Part shown: positions 37,061 through 49,479 of the stretch, in pieces
Numbering within the stretch: the stretch's first letter is position 1
How the letters are laid out: each line of letters starts with the position of its first letter
Source: Tamarix chinensis
Lineage: Eukaryota > Streptophyta > Magnoliopsida > Caryophyllales > Tamaricaceae
DNA length: 64,000 nt
Assembly: GCA_030549775.1 (NCBI GenBank)
Contig: CM060181.1
Span: forward strand, 54,297,201-54,361,200
Direction: 5' to 3'
Notes under the pieces: generated by a model
Database searches by the model: none
The model's input: the letters and a program-made list of their open reading frames with translations, nothing else
Told to the model about the DNA's origin: nothing
Program-made: the position numbers and the translations under genes

Positions 37061-38900
37061 TCTGCATACTCTCTCAACACATGTTGTAATTTTGGATTCG
37101 TGTTAGCACGCTCCCCTTGTTGAACTTATTTCACCACCAAGGCATAGCATACTCTCTCACTCTTGACAGCTCCAATCATCTGTAATTCCTTAAGGATCAA
37201 CAACTGCATACTACTCTACTTTCTTTGTCCTTTACCTTCAACATCTTCTTTCTTTTTTTCTTCTTCACATTCATATTCAACTCTCTTTTGTCTCCATCTT
37301 TTTTAATTCCAACCTTCGGCATCTTCCTGCCTTTCTCTCCTTAGAACTGAACTCTCCCCATCTATATTAGGCTTGAGTCTAAACTTATTTTTGCCTTTGC
37401 TCACCACATATTCACTAAGGACTCCATCAAGTGTAACCTATCTATGAAACTGCCAAGGTCTCCCTTACACAATATGACAAGCATCCATAGGTTGAATATC
37501 ACATACACATCATTAAAATAATTTTCAATTTTCAAAGAGATAATAGCTTGTTTGGTTACCCTCACACCCTTGTCCTTGTTAAGCCATTAAAGTGAATATG
37601 ACCTTGGATGATCTATGGTATCCAATCCAAGATTACTTACTATTCTTTCACTAGTAACATTGGTGCAAGATCTACTATCAATGATGACTTCACAAACTTT
37701 ATCTCCAACTCTACACTTAGCTTTAAAAATCTTCTCCCTTTGAGTAAGTTGAGATTATAGTTGCACTTGAAGCACTTGCTACAACATATAGCAATATACT
37801 TGACCATCTACTAAATCATCTTTTGGATTTTTTCTACCTTCTTCAAGGTCTTCATTATGATGTTCATCTCTCTCATCACAAGTTTCCATACTCACTATCA
37901 CCTTCAAAGTCATTGCCCTTAGATTTTAACAATCCCAAGCAAAATGACCATAGCCTCTACACACTGAAGCATTGCTTGTTCACCTTATCAACCATCTTGT
38001 CCTTGCCCTTTCCTTCACCTAGTGTTATCTTGAATTTTTACTTAAGAGGATGATAGTTTTGACACCCCCTTAAAGTTTAAACCATATGGTGTATTGGTTG
38101 TTTTTTTTTTTGCTTGGTTCTCTTTAATTGCTTCTCAAATTTAATTGCTAACTTTGCCAAGTCTTCAAATAACATATAAAGGTACAACTCCACCTTCTCT
38201 ATAATATTCATATTAGACCTCCAATAAATCTAGCATATCCTTGTTCTTCCCTTCCTTTAACATCACAAAAAAGAGTAAATCTAGCAACCCTTGCCTCAAA
38301 GTAGTCATTTTAATAAAATTCTCTTGCTCATATTCTCTAGGCATGAATTTTCTTTGTAAGTGCTTTTTCAATTTCTCCCATGATCTTATTTTTGTTTTTC
38401 CTTCTTTTTCCCTTCTCCTCTTCAAATTTTCATACCATACTTTAGCAAACTTCTGAAATTTTAATATAGCAATTTGACATCTCTTCTCATCATCAAGCTC
38501 TTTATATTCAAAAATAGATTCAAAAATTTGCAACCATTCAAGGAAAAATTATGGATCGAGATTACCTTTAAAATTAGGTAGTTTAAATATAATCCCCTTT
38601 TCCACATCATCATATGATTTCCTTGAAGTGTCATGAGCTCATACATAATTCCATACACTTTCTTCCCCTACTTCCTCAATTCAGTCATGTGCTTCCTTTT
38701 TATGATTTTCCTTTACTTGATCTCTTTGGATTTGATGTTGGATGTGTAATCCTCAGGGTTGTGAGGCTTCCATCCACCTATATGCAGCTTAAATTCCATG
38801 ATCTTTTCACCAATACCTTGAGAACGTCTCTCAATTCTTCTTCTTGGCTCTCCATGTCTTCTTTACCCCCATGAATTTGTGATTCAAAAAATTCCTTCTC
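37061..38900 (-). pseudogene. gag and protease of the CRM-like element
   Basis: The capsid part is best open at 38,213-38,533 (106 codons) with FKYKEL-like and KVWYENLKRRR, then SWEKLKKHLQRKFMPREYEQ, typical CRM/chromovirus Gag. A zinc-knuckle remnant at 37,920-37,985 reads VCRGYGHFAWDC and has lost its first Cys through a frame change. The protease site near 37,660 reads VIIDSRSC, with Arg replacing the essential Gly of DSG. The downstream GRPWQF motif is at about 37,450. Stops separate all parts, so no polyprotein can be made. Confidence 0.75.
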
Positions 38901-39037
38901 AAGTTAACCAAATTTTAAATTTTGGCACCTCTTTGATGAGTTCCTACACTAATCTTGAATTGAGAACTCATTTTTGAAAGAAAATTGTAGGAAATATTGG
39001 ATCTTAATCGTGTATGTCACATTACACCAAAACCTAA

Positions 39038-39050
39038 GCTTTGATATAAA
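39038..39050 (-). other. Primer binding site, iMet type, degenerate
   Basis: The minus strand reads TTTATATCAAAGC four bases inside the 5' LTR, a worn form of TTGGTATCAGAGC. Confidence 0.5.
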
Positions 39051-39054
39051 AAGC

Positions 39055-40123
39055 TGATGTGTGTAGAAATCTGTACTTATAGTTTGGGTGTGGTATTATG
39101 GTTTGGTTAGAGTTATTGAAGGTTTATGATGGTTTGAATATGATAAAGAGATGATTATGATGATTTGACAAAGAATAAATAATGATGATGATGCTTTAAT
39201 GATAAAGGCTTTGGAACGGTTTGGTTCGTGGGCTAGGGTTAGGGTTTATGAATAGGGTTTAATGGTATTATGAATATTATGATGATGAATGAGTGAAAAG
39301 ATGTTGATTTGATGATTGGATTTTGAATTTAATATGTTGAATATGATCATATGATAATAATAATATTATAATCATAAGTTTGGAAATAGATAAAATCACA
39401 AAAAATAGGCTAAAGATGAGTATTAAAGATGATAATGATGGCGATTGTATATAACGTTTAGGATTAGGTTGGCATGGGTTTTTGAGGGAGGTTTAAAGGA
39501 TAGATCTTAATCTCAAATTCACAAAAAAAAATATATTAAGGATTTTAATAATAATCACTCACATAGAATTAATTAAAATGGAGAAGAATTCACACAGAAT
39601 TCAATTAAGTAAAAACTTACAAATTTCATTCAATTTCATCTCTCCTTTGCATCATGTACTTCTATGGTCTTTATAGCCATTTTAGCTCCCTAATATTACA
39701 AGATAATCCTCTTCAAAGTATAAGAAGAATCAACACATAAAGAAGTGCCTTGCTCCCTACTCTAATCACTACTCAAAAGATAGAATAAGATAACCCTAAA
39801 AGATATAATTAAGCTACTTTTTGACTAATTCAACTTTCTTATCTTTTTAACTAATATCAAAATGATAATAATCAATATCACACATCCAAAGTGTCACTTA
39901 AAGTCTCCTCATGTAGATACCACATTCATTCCTTCCATGCAACACATTTTTTCCCTCCATGCATACCATGCACACGTCTTTATCGTTAGTGACTTATTTT
40001 GCAAGTTTTATCCATAACTAGTAATGTAGTCATCTGTTTGTCTTCAAATTTGTAGGGGATGCTCTCTAAATAATAGGTTCAATAATAATAAATGCTAAGT
40101 CTTGACCATTTACTCCTGCATCA
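39055..40123 (-). repeat. 5' LTR of the CRM-like element
   Basis: It runs from TGATGCAGGAGTAAATGG to CTACACACATCA on the minus strand. A related solo LTR in the opposite orientation lies at 27,964-28,970. Confidence 0.85.
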
Positions 40124-41185
40124 TTTAGCTAGTAGAATCTATGCGTGAGCATGTTAGTTTATTAAGCTCAGTAATCATGCTAGGTTTAATTATGGTAACA
40201 TCATGTTTTTTTTTTTTTGATTCTGCTCAAGAACATGAAAATGTGTATAAATGAATTGTTTTGAATTTTAGGTTTATATAAGAGAATGTTTCATGTGTAT
40301 TTAAAAATTCCTCATTTAGTTATGATTGAATGTGTGAGTTAAGCATCAACTTTAGTGTTATTCATGATATCTTATATTTTGACATCATATTGTCTCATTT
40401 GGGCCATTTTATATTTTTCCTTTTTATTTTGTAAATCTTGATTCATTATGGTCGATTTGAACTCCTAGCATGATTTGATTTAATTAACATGTTAGCACAA
40501 ATTGTATAGGAAATTTTATGGATTAGGAGCATTCTTAGATTGTGTGGATATTTTAGGATTTACTTTTGTATAACTCAAATGTGGTTTAAGTGTTTTGCCT
40601 AGATATCCAGTCAACTAGGTAACCTATAATTTTTATGTATTGGTTTTAACCTGCATCAGCTAATTGGTTAAGGGAAGAATCAATCCATTAGTTCGCCAGT
40701 GGACTAGTACCCATGGATAGTTGTTTTATCTAATGAGTTTGTTGTTGTTCTTCCTAGGCATGCTGGTTGGTTTGTGGGACTATTTCACTAATCCTGTGGA
40801 AAATGTTATCGAATCTCATATGGTTGACTCTATGGATTGACTAAGGTTTGATCCCGGCTTATGTTTTTGACTAGTTATGTTGTCTTTCTCAATTAGCATT
40901 TTTGTTAACGTTAGTTGGACCTTTGTTTTTACTTGGTAGTTAACTTAGTGTTTCCCCTAAATACTTTGAAATAAGAAGGTTGGAAATGATTAAATTGAGA
41001 TAACTTGGTTAATTGTTTGGGCTATGGGTTGTTATCGAATCCCAAGCCTAGATGGCTTTGAGTTGTAGTGGCCCTTAGGGTGCTATAATTTAAATAGGTT
41101 GTTTGTTTTTTGATGACCCTTGGTGGTAAAAGAGGTTTAGTTTTGGTTGACTAATTTGTTGAGATAGACGATAGTATCCTTTGAG

Positions 41186-41268
<83 letters not shown>

Positions 41269-42335
41269 GCATGTGAATATTACATTAATCATTTGAAATG
41301 ATAGTCTTGAGTTTAAAAAAGAATCTCATGCTTTAGTAGACCTCTGAATGCATAATAAGACCTTTATGTCAAAGGGCTCATTTCTTCTCATATGAATTCA
41401 CAAATCCTATGAAAAATTTTCTTAATTAAGGACTTCAGTGTCAAGGTGTGAATACACAACTTAGGCTCTGTGACTTCTTTGACGTGATGTGAGGAAGTTA
41501 GTGGTTTTATTTTTATATATAGCTTCATGTTGTGTGACTTCTTTGACATGTTACCAGGAATTTAGTGGCTTTATATGATTGATTTATCATTAGCAATATT
41601 TACTTTGGATCATGGAAGTATATTAATCTCAAAAGGAATGACTGGATTGAAATTAAATGGATTAGAGGAATCACCATGTTACCTCTTGAATAATCTTAAT
41701 TAGGAGGTGGCTAAGTAAGTATCGATTTAAATTATAATCTTGTAGTGATTTGGTACCTTGTTTGGGTATGGTTCGTACTTATGGCATGTTGAGCTCTGAG
41801 ATCACGTGTTTTGTGGTTATTATTGCCACATGTAAGTGTAAGAAAATTTCATGATTTCACTATTATATGGTTAATTCCAATGCGAGCATGCTCCCTCTTT
41901 AGAGGTGTTGTGACTTACTCAGTACAAGGAAGTAATACTAATATTATCAATTTTTAGATGAGTATTTGTGCACCATTTAGTAGATGAAGGACTTTGAAGT
42001 GGTATCTTGAGTGACCCTTGTAGTTTAGATATTTGATATAAAAAATAGGAGAAACTTCTTTTGTTACTATTTTTCTTTAGACTTTTATATGCCCAGTTGA
42101 TTTTGATTAATGTTATGGTACAAAGGTTGTATTATATGTAAATATTTATTTAAATTATTTTCACTCTCTTTTTGATATTCTATTTGTTTGTAGAATTATG
42201 TTAGCTTTAGCACTTGGTGTAAGAAAAGTAAGGAGACCATACTTCCATTAAGTGTGGCGGTAACGCTTATTATTTTGTGAGCACACTTCCACTTCAAAAT
42301 AAAATTTTTTAAGTAGTAAAAATAAGGATATTACA
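40124..42335 (+). repeat. 5' LTR of a further long-LTR element (right part)
   Basis: From about 40,380 it aligns with 47,690-49,152 followed by 55,795-56,254. Shared words include AGCATGATTTGAT, GGTTTAAGTGTTTTGCC, TCAAAGGGCTCATTTCTTCT and GACCCTTGTAGTTT. It ends GGCGGTAACGC ... AAAATAAGGATATTACA at 42,335 and is followed by a worn primer site. Its left part was separated by the CRM-like insertion and probably continues at 33,860-34,442. Confidence 0.6.
41187..41268 (+). repeat. (AAT)n microsatellite
   Basis: About 27 uninterrupted AAT units lie inside the LTR. The matching place in the 3' copy (48,535-48,545) has only three, so it expanded after the two LTRs parted. Read backward it gives an artificial poly-Leu frame. 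Confidence 0.95.
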
Positions 42336-42337
42336 AG

Positions 42338-42350
42338 TTGATGTCAAAGG
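42338..42350 (+). other. Primer binding site, iMet type, degenerate
   Basis: TTGATGTCAAAGG follows the LTR end by two bases and resembles TTGGTATCAGAGC with several transitions. It sets the element on the plus strand. Confidence 0.4.
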
Positions 42351-43654
42351 TTTAGGATTTAAAATCCTTCATTGTATTTCTGAAACTTTAATTCTTAAGA
42401 GTTTTCAAACTCAATTTCATCTTATAAGGATGTGAGGTTAGGTCAGAGTTGTAGCTTTTGTGGAGAGGTGTTTGATTGTTTACCTTTTTTGTGATTTATG
42501 ATTAGCATTCTATACGTGACTTTTGTTATGTTGGATTGTTAGGTTTGTAACCTTATTCCTCTTCTAGTTCATTTTTGTAACACTGTGTCATAGAGTCCCA
42601 CTACTAAAAAAAATTAAAATAGATAACACATATACAGTTGTTATACTTAAGACAATTGTATATAATTTCCTATAAAAAAAGGGTGGGGGACTTTATTTTT
42701 ATCAATTTAGATGACGAATACAATATTATAGTTGACATCTAAAGCTTAAAGATTTTTTTTTGACTTTTCATGATGGTTATAATCTAAAATTGCTATCCAC
42801 TATAAAATAAGATGTTTTTCTTTTCAATTTTAGAGGTATAGATGACAAATTTAACACTATATATACCTCTATAAAAGAGAATTTACTTTTACATTTTAGC
42901 TTATAACCTAAAGGGCTTCCTATTAACTGTATCATTTACACAAAATCTTAAAGAATTTTTGCACCATGACCTAGTTTTTTTTTCTTTTGTATTATGCCAT
43001 TGTTGATTCCTTCACCTCTTCCTTCTTCCTCTCCACCAGTTACCTCAATAGCCTCCACCACCATTCTTCTTTTTTCTTATTCTCTTGTCATTATTATCAT
43101 TCTTTCCTTAGAGATTTATATTTTTTGTTTTCTCTCTTCTTTGTGCATTGAAATGATATGTGTTACCTAATTTTACCATACTTAGTCTAATTAAGATGTC
43201 ATTGTGTTTCTTCATTTTTGTTATGTCATATGTTTTATATATTTATAGATGAGTATTTTTTATATCATTTTAGTAGTATTTTTTGTTATCAGTGTTATTG
43301 TATGAGAAACCCTAACATTGTTACACACACACACACTAACCCGTGTATGCTTTATTATATACATTTGGGATGTAAATCACTGTTGTAGTTGTTTTTAAAT
43401 TATTCTACTCAATTTTTTTTTAATATTATATATAATAGATATATCATGGTAAACCTTAATAGGTTGTCTAAATAGTATATATATGGTCTAGATAACTTCC
43501 TCAAATTTTTAGTTGAATGTGTCCTGAATCCCCTATGAATATATTGCCTATGTATTGATTGGGGCAATAGTAAAAGGAAATGGGTCATAGAAATATAAGA
43601 TCATCTTATTATGTGTTGATTTGATAGGGATTAAACTAATTAGATATGGCATGG

Positions 43655-45500
43655 AGATTCCATTGGTCTCCAAACTATTTGTCTAGAAACTGATGACTTT
43701 AAGTATGATGACTTTGATAACATGGAAGACTTGATAAATAATGTATAAGAACATTTTAGAGATGCATTCACAAAATTATTCCATGTTACACTATACAACC
43801 TCAAAGCAATATATGGATAGGGAGATAAAATATTCACTTCTCATCTTAAATTATTGATAGAGATGCATCTAGAATATAATACAAGGAAATATGAAACAAA
43901 GAAGATTCTTTTCTCTGTTAGCTTCAATAATGAAAAAACATGCTTGTCCTAATGATTGAATTTTGTATCACAATGAATATGTGTCATTAGATATTTTTCA
44001 TGAATGTCAAATATCATGATTCAAAAAGTCTAAGGTTCTTAACAAGGCATTGTGGTACTTTCCAATCATGCTAAGATTCTGACATATCTTTAGTAATGGA
44101 GAAAATGTGGGGAATATTATGTGGCAATGAGAGAGAGGAGTTCTAGTATCAAGCTTAAACATCTAGCCGATTCTCCTTATTAAAAGATGACTGACACAAA
44201 ATTATATGAATTTGGTTGTAAATCAAGAAATTTATGTCGTACATTTTGGCATAATGGAATGAACCTTTTCAATGGGAACACAAACTTTAGTTTATAGCCG
44301 ATTATCTTAGTGACATATAATCTCCCTCGATTATTGTGCATGAAGAGGAAATAGATGATGTTATATTTGCTTATATTGGGTCCAAATCAACCTAGTAATG
44401 ATGTTGATATTTATCTAGATCTCTTTATTGAGGATGTAAAGTACATGTTGGATCATAGAGTTTAAGTGTTTGATGCACATGTCCAAGAGTAATTTAACAC
44501 GATAACCATATTATTTTCTATAATAAATGATTTTTTTTGTCATATGTTAATCATTCAAGTTATAGAGTGCATAAATGCTATGCATGTCCTATTTGTGAAG
44601 ATAACACACACTTTATCCTAGACATTGTAAGTTCTTACCTATTAATCATTATAAGAATTAAGTGCACCAAATTTGCTCATACGACTCCACATATTTGAAA
44701 AAGGAGGGTATCTTTTGGAACAATTAACAAGAATTTAGTTTCAATAGGTTCATGGAAGAATAGGTCAATATTCATTAACCTTCCATATTAGAAAAACATT
44801 ATATGCACAACATTGTCTTTATGTATTGCACATTCAAAAAACATGTGCCTAATAGTATAATTTCTACAGTCAAAGAAGACCAAGGATGGCATCAATGCTA
44901 TGTTAAACCTTGTTGAGATGGGTATAAGAATAAAATTACATCCAAAAAAAGTGGGGAATATAATTTTTTAACCTCCACATGTTGTACTCTTTCTAAAAAG
45001 AAGAGAAGTTTTCATTGTGTGAGCTTTTGAATGGAGTGAAAGTTCTAGAAGGATATTCATCAAACATCAAGAATGTTGTTTCAATGTCAAATTTGGAGTT
45101 AGTGGTCATAAAACTATTTAATTATCATGTTTTCATTCAAGATTTATTATTGGTGGTTATACCCTCCATTTTTCCAATCATTTTCATAAGGCCATCACTT
45201 TTTTTTCATTTAGAAAGAAATTTATACTAATGTCATTGACCTTCGGAGGTTGGAAATATTGTAGAAAGAGATTGTATTATGTTGTGTTAGCTCAAGATGT
45301 ACTTTCCTTCATCTCTCTTTGTAATCATGATGTATTTAACTATACATTTGTTTAGGGAGTTTAAATTATGTAGGTCATTTCATTTTTATTTGATTATCCA
45401 TTTGATAGGTTCATGAAGTACTTAAAAGAATTTGTGAGGAACTCAAACATGTAGGAATGATACATTACTATGGCTAATGGTGACTAAACTTTTTTTTTGA
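43655..45500 (+). pseudogene. CACTA TNP2-type transposase (Transposase_21), decayed
   Basis: Pieces in order: LYNLKAIYG then FTSHLKLLIEM (43,790-43,860); ACPND then ILYHNEY (43,940-43,980); ALWYFPIMLRF (44,050); LKHLADSP (44,155); NPF.N.N.SL.P near 44,260; NLPRLLCMKR-like (44,320); MLYLLILGPNQPSNDVDIYL (44,357-44,420); VFDAHVQE (44,470). RFMKYLKEFVRN follows at about 45,408-45,445. This is the collinear pattern of TNP2. The many stops and shifts mean no transposase is made. The enzyme would bind the ends and cut the element out. Confidence 0.8.
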
Positions 45501-46365
45501 GTTCTTACTAGGTGTTAATACTATAGGTTTTCATAACCATGACATCTTAGATATATTAGATGAAAGGAAAAGGGGTAAAGGATTTTATGTGCTCAAGATT
45601 GATGATTCTAATACATTGAGATAATCTCACTTGTATATGCTTCATACTATAAATGATTTCCAACCATTTATGCAACAACACATGAATATGATTAGGGAAT
45701 GGAATCCATCTAAAAGTGAGAAATGGTTATTAGAGAAACAAAATAATTCATTTTTAGAGTTGGAATCACATGTTTTTGATCCTATATTGATTTGTGCTGG
45801 TTATCACACCCTCTCGTCATGAAGTATTATGATGCAACTCATGTGTGATTGATGGTATTACTTTCTACACAAAATAATAGATGATAATAGTACCATGAAA
45901 AATATTGGTGTGAGTATAGTATATATATCTTTGCATGTAGCAAGTGTTAGAGATAAAAACTTTATTTATGTATCCATGAAATATTATAAGGTGAATTGAC
46001 ATATATGGGTATTGGATTACTCATCATTTAGGATTCCTTTATTCAATTGTAAATAGGTTTACAATCAAAATAGTATTTCTAATAAGGAAGTAGGGTTTAC
46101 AAGGGTGAATTTTATAAACTTAGTGATACAAATGACCTATTTATATTAGCCTCACAAACTCAACATGTGTTCTATGTTACTAATCAACTAGATAAAGAAT
46201 GGTGCATTGTGTTGTCGTCAAAAAATGTGATGATAATATAGAATGGGAAAATGTGTTGAGTATGGACCTATCTTCCTTGTCTAATATTGATGATGTTACT
46301 TATGACATTTATGTGTGGGATGATCACAAATAAGGATTTTATGTACTTAAATTTGAATTTGGGGA
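45501..46365 (+). pseudogene. CACTA DUF4216-like C-terminal region
   Basis: The frame around 45,840-46,210 reads CVIDGITFYTK, DDNSTMKNIGVS, HVASVRDKNFIYVSMKYYK, VLDYSSFRIPLFNCK, EVGFTRVNF and LASQTQHVFYVTNQLDKEW. These follow DUF4216 (GV.F.T...D....Q.SGV, LDY..F..P.F.C.W, F.LASQA.QVFYV.D...K.W). A preceding open frame 45,631-45,822 (63 codons) lies between TNP2 and DUF4216. DUF4216 commonly follows TNP2 in plant CACTA elements; its role is not known. Only a few stops interrupt it. Confidence 0.7.
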
Positions 46366-46384
46366 AGGTAGGCGTCACAATGTA

Positions 46385-47041
46385 AAGAATTACAGATGAA
46401 TGATGTATGTAGATATAATATAAAGAATTTTAATGTTGTGAATTTTAGAAGAGGGAGAGGTGGCTCGGGTAGGATTTGGGGCATTAAATGTTATAAACAA
46501 GTAAGGGAGGGAGAGAGAAGAGAATAGGATATGTATATATGTGTGTCGTGTGTGAAACAAGGAAGGTAGGGGAATGAGGGTGAAGGTGATGATCATGGCA
46601 GCAATAGAAAAAGAGGGATGATCATCATGGTAGGGTGATGATGGTAGGGCAGCAGAGGCATGAGGGAGAGATGGTGGGAGGTGATGGTTGTGTAGTGCAG
46701 GTGATGAGAAAAGCACATGCAAGACAGTAGGAGAAGTCATGGAATTCAACATAAAGAGGCAAGAAAAAAGAGAAAGGAAAAATGGGAAAGAAAAGGGAAA
46801 AAAGAAAATCCTTAAAGGTTAGTATTAGATTAAATTTTGATTACCTAAAATAAGTAAGATTAAAGATATATATCTACTGAAATTAAGGTTAGGTTAAGAA
46901 GTATAACTTAGATTTGGATTATGTTAAGATTTTGGAATTAAAAAATTTAGGTAAGGCTAAAGTAAAATTTTCTTGAGATTATAATTGGATTAAGGTACTA
47001 ATTACACACAATTAGGTTTAAAAACATTTTAGGTTATTACA
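46385..47041 (-). repeat. Reverse-oriented long LTR fragment
   Basis: On the minus strand it begins TGTAATAACCTAAAATGTTT at 47,041 and follows the start of the 6,912 LTR: AAACCTAAT, AATTAGTACC, TCTCAAGAAA, TTAGCCTTACC. A pyrimidine tract follows at 46,745-46,810 (purines on plus). The 120-codon minus frame at 46,390-46,752 is Ser/Pro/His-rich and lies in the same leader-like zone as the 7,442 frame; I doubt it is a gene. The fragment stops at the CACTA relic. Confidence 0.45.
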
Positions 47042-47689
47042 AGAAACCTCCATAGCATCAAGCAGCATCTTGCCGGCTATCGAGAATATCACTCCCTTTT
47101 TCCTATCAAACCATGTTTCCCTTGTTAGATAAACTTAGTTAAAATATGTTATTATACTTTCCTAATCTGTAGTTTATATTTTCTAAGAATTATCATAGGT
47201 TTTAATGGTAGTCATCATGTGATGGGTGGCTAGGTAATGTCAAAAATAATCAGCACTAGTTGATTATAATGTTCAAACCTTATTTATCTTATATTAGTAC
47301 CAATTATAGTTTATGGTGTAACCAAATCTACTCCTTATGGGTTAGATTTGTTTTGAATCTCCCAAAGGTTGGCTAACACTCATATATAGAGTCGAAGGGG
47401 CTACAGGGAGGTTTAGATTTTGAATTCAAAAACACATCCCTAGTTTTTGAACCATATTATTCTCAAGATTAAGTGTGGTCTTGTGAATATTCCAAAAATC
47501 TTACACCATTTAGACTAAGAGTTGAAACCTTAATTGGTTGATGTAAGTATTTGATCTTGAAGGTTTCAAAATTAAGTTTCCTCTCAAATTTTCTTCCTTC
47601 TTCGACATTTATTTTTAGTTTTGTTGAAAATTACCCATTTCTAATACCAACACTTAACATAGTTCCATTTTTTTAGATATATGCATCAT
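47042..47689. other. Unassigned, probably interior or start of the 3' LTR
   Basis: No gene or terminus seen. It joins directly to the 3' LTR homology from 47,690 and may be its beginning, but the 5' copy shows no clear match. Confidence 0.3.
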
Positions 47690-49479
47690 TATTCCAAATT
47701 TTTTTGTCTCTAGTCACATTAGTTAGCTTGATTTGAGTCATGATGGTGGATATTGATTTTGAGCATGATTTGATGTAATCACCATATTAGCATAAATTTT
47801 ATAGAAGTCTGCATGGTTTAGGGGCATGTTAGGATTGTTTAGATATGTTAGGATTTACTTTCGTATGACTTACATATGGTTTAAGTGTTTTGCCAAGGTA
47901 AACCAATATACTAGTTATGGGCAAAACCAATATACTAGTTCATTAGTCAACTATTTTTGAGCCACTAGTCAAATGGGTAAGGTGAGTTTTGTAAGTGTTG
48001 GTTTTGACTTGCACTAGCCAAATTGTTAGGGGAGGAATTGGTCCACAACTTCACCATCCAACTTATTCAGTTAATTTGTCTAATTTATTTATCGTTGTTA
48101 TTCTTAGGTCATTTAATTGGTTTATGGGACCAACAAATAGGCCCCCTAGGATTATTGTTTTCATTTATGGTTGACTCTATAGGTTGACTAAGGTCTGCCC
48201 TTAGATAAGTTTTTGATCACTTATGCTTATCTTTTTAAATTGGCATTTTTTTAACATTAGTTAGGCCTTTGTTTTGACCTAATAGTTCACTTAGTGCTGG
48301 TCCCTAAATAATTAAAAATAAGAATGTTGAAAAATATTAAATTGAGATAACATGGTTAAGTATTTGAGCTATCCCGTGATGCCTAACCCTAAGCCATGAT
48401 GGATTTTAGTTGTAGTAGTTGTTGGGGTCCTTTGATTTGAGTGGGTGGTTGGTTTGTTGATGACGCTTAGTGGTTAAAGAGGTTTAGTTTTGGTCAATTA
48501 GCTTATTTTTTTAGATCTTAGTATCCTTTGTGGAATAATAATACTAGCATAAGAATATAAGATTAATTATTTAAAGTGAAATACTTGAGTTTAGAAAGGA
48601 ATCTCGTACTTTGGTAGACCTCCAAGTACATAATTGGACCTTTATGTCAAAGGGCTCATTTCTTCTCATAAGGATTCACAAATCCTAAACAAATTTTGCT
48701 TAATTAATGACTTGAGTTACAACTTAGGTTTCAGACTTCTTTAGTGTGATGTTAGAAAGTTGGTGGTTTGATTTGTATACACATCTTGATGTTGTGTGAC
48801 TTCTTTGACATAATGTTGGAATGTTAATGGTTTGATTTGATTAATGTATCCCTAACAATCTCTATTTTAGATTATGGGTTTATATTCCACTCAAGAAATA
48901 ATAATTGTATTTAATTAAAGTGATTAGATGAATAACCATGTTCCATCCTTAATAATTTGAATTATGGTTTGTCTTGATAATTGTTAATTTATATTTGAGT
49001 CTTGTTGTGATTTGACCCACTTTTGGGTATGGTTGGTTAATATTGCATGTTGTGCTCTAAAATCCTATGTATCATTGGTTGTGGTTATCACATGTTAACT
49101 TATACCCTTTGAATGATTTCACTACATTATAGAGGATTGTAGTGTGAGAAAGTGTAATCCCCTGAAATTTTAAAAGCCTACAATTTAATAAATAAATTTT
49201 ATTTAGGATAAATTAGCCTTTAAATCTATTTAGTTTAATTATTTATGGATTCTTGAGTATATGAAATTGGATATAAATATTTAATAAATTAAAATAAATA
49301 TTTTGTTATTTTATCATAACCTTTTTATTTAAATAATTTTCCAAACCATTATTTTACTAAAATTATCCTTTTTAAACCCTTACATTTTAATTATATTAAA
49401 TTACATTATTAAATAAATTTATTACCCAAAAATATTATATTTTATTATTTTATAAATTAAATTACTTTATATAATACCA

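Larger units (their letters stand above)
34443..40123 (-). mobile_element. CRM-like Ty3/gypsy element lacking RT and RNase H
   Basis: Two 1,069-bp LTRs flank an interior with gag, protease remnant, an RT stub and integrase on the minus strand. Flanks are ATTAG (34,438-34,442) and TTTAG (40,124-40,128), a target duplication with one mismatch. A purine tract (AACAAGGGGAGAA on the minus strand) abuts the 3' LTR and a worn iMet primer site abuts the 5' LTR. Pol runs 22 bp into the 3' LTR. The deletion of RT and RNase H makes it dependent on other copies, and nonsense mutations have since broken it. Confidence 0.85.
42599..46365 (+). mobile_element. CACTA (En/Spm) transposon relic, right end missing
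   Basis: The left end is CACTACTAAAAAAA at 42,599, like the CACTACAAGAAAA ends of plant CACTA elements. It is followed by subterminal words such as AGATGACGAAT and AGATGACAAAT (42,700-42,860). A TNP2-type transposase and a DUF4216-like region follow in the usual order. The sequence stops abruptly near 46,365-46,385 against a reverse LTR fragment, and no inverted right terminus is present. It lies inside the plus-strand long-LTR element. Confidence 0.75.

Noticed and set aside
41090..41272. 60-codon minus-strand poly-Leu frame
   Set aside because: It is the reverse reading of an (AAT)n microsatellite inside an LTR.
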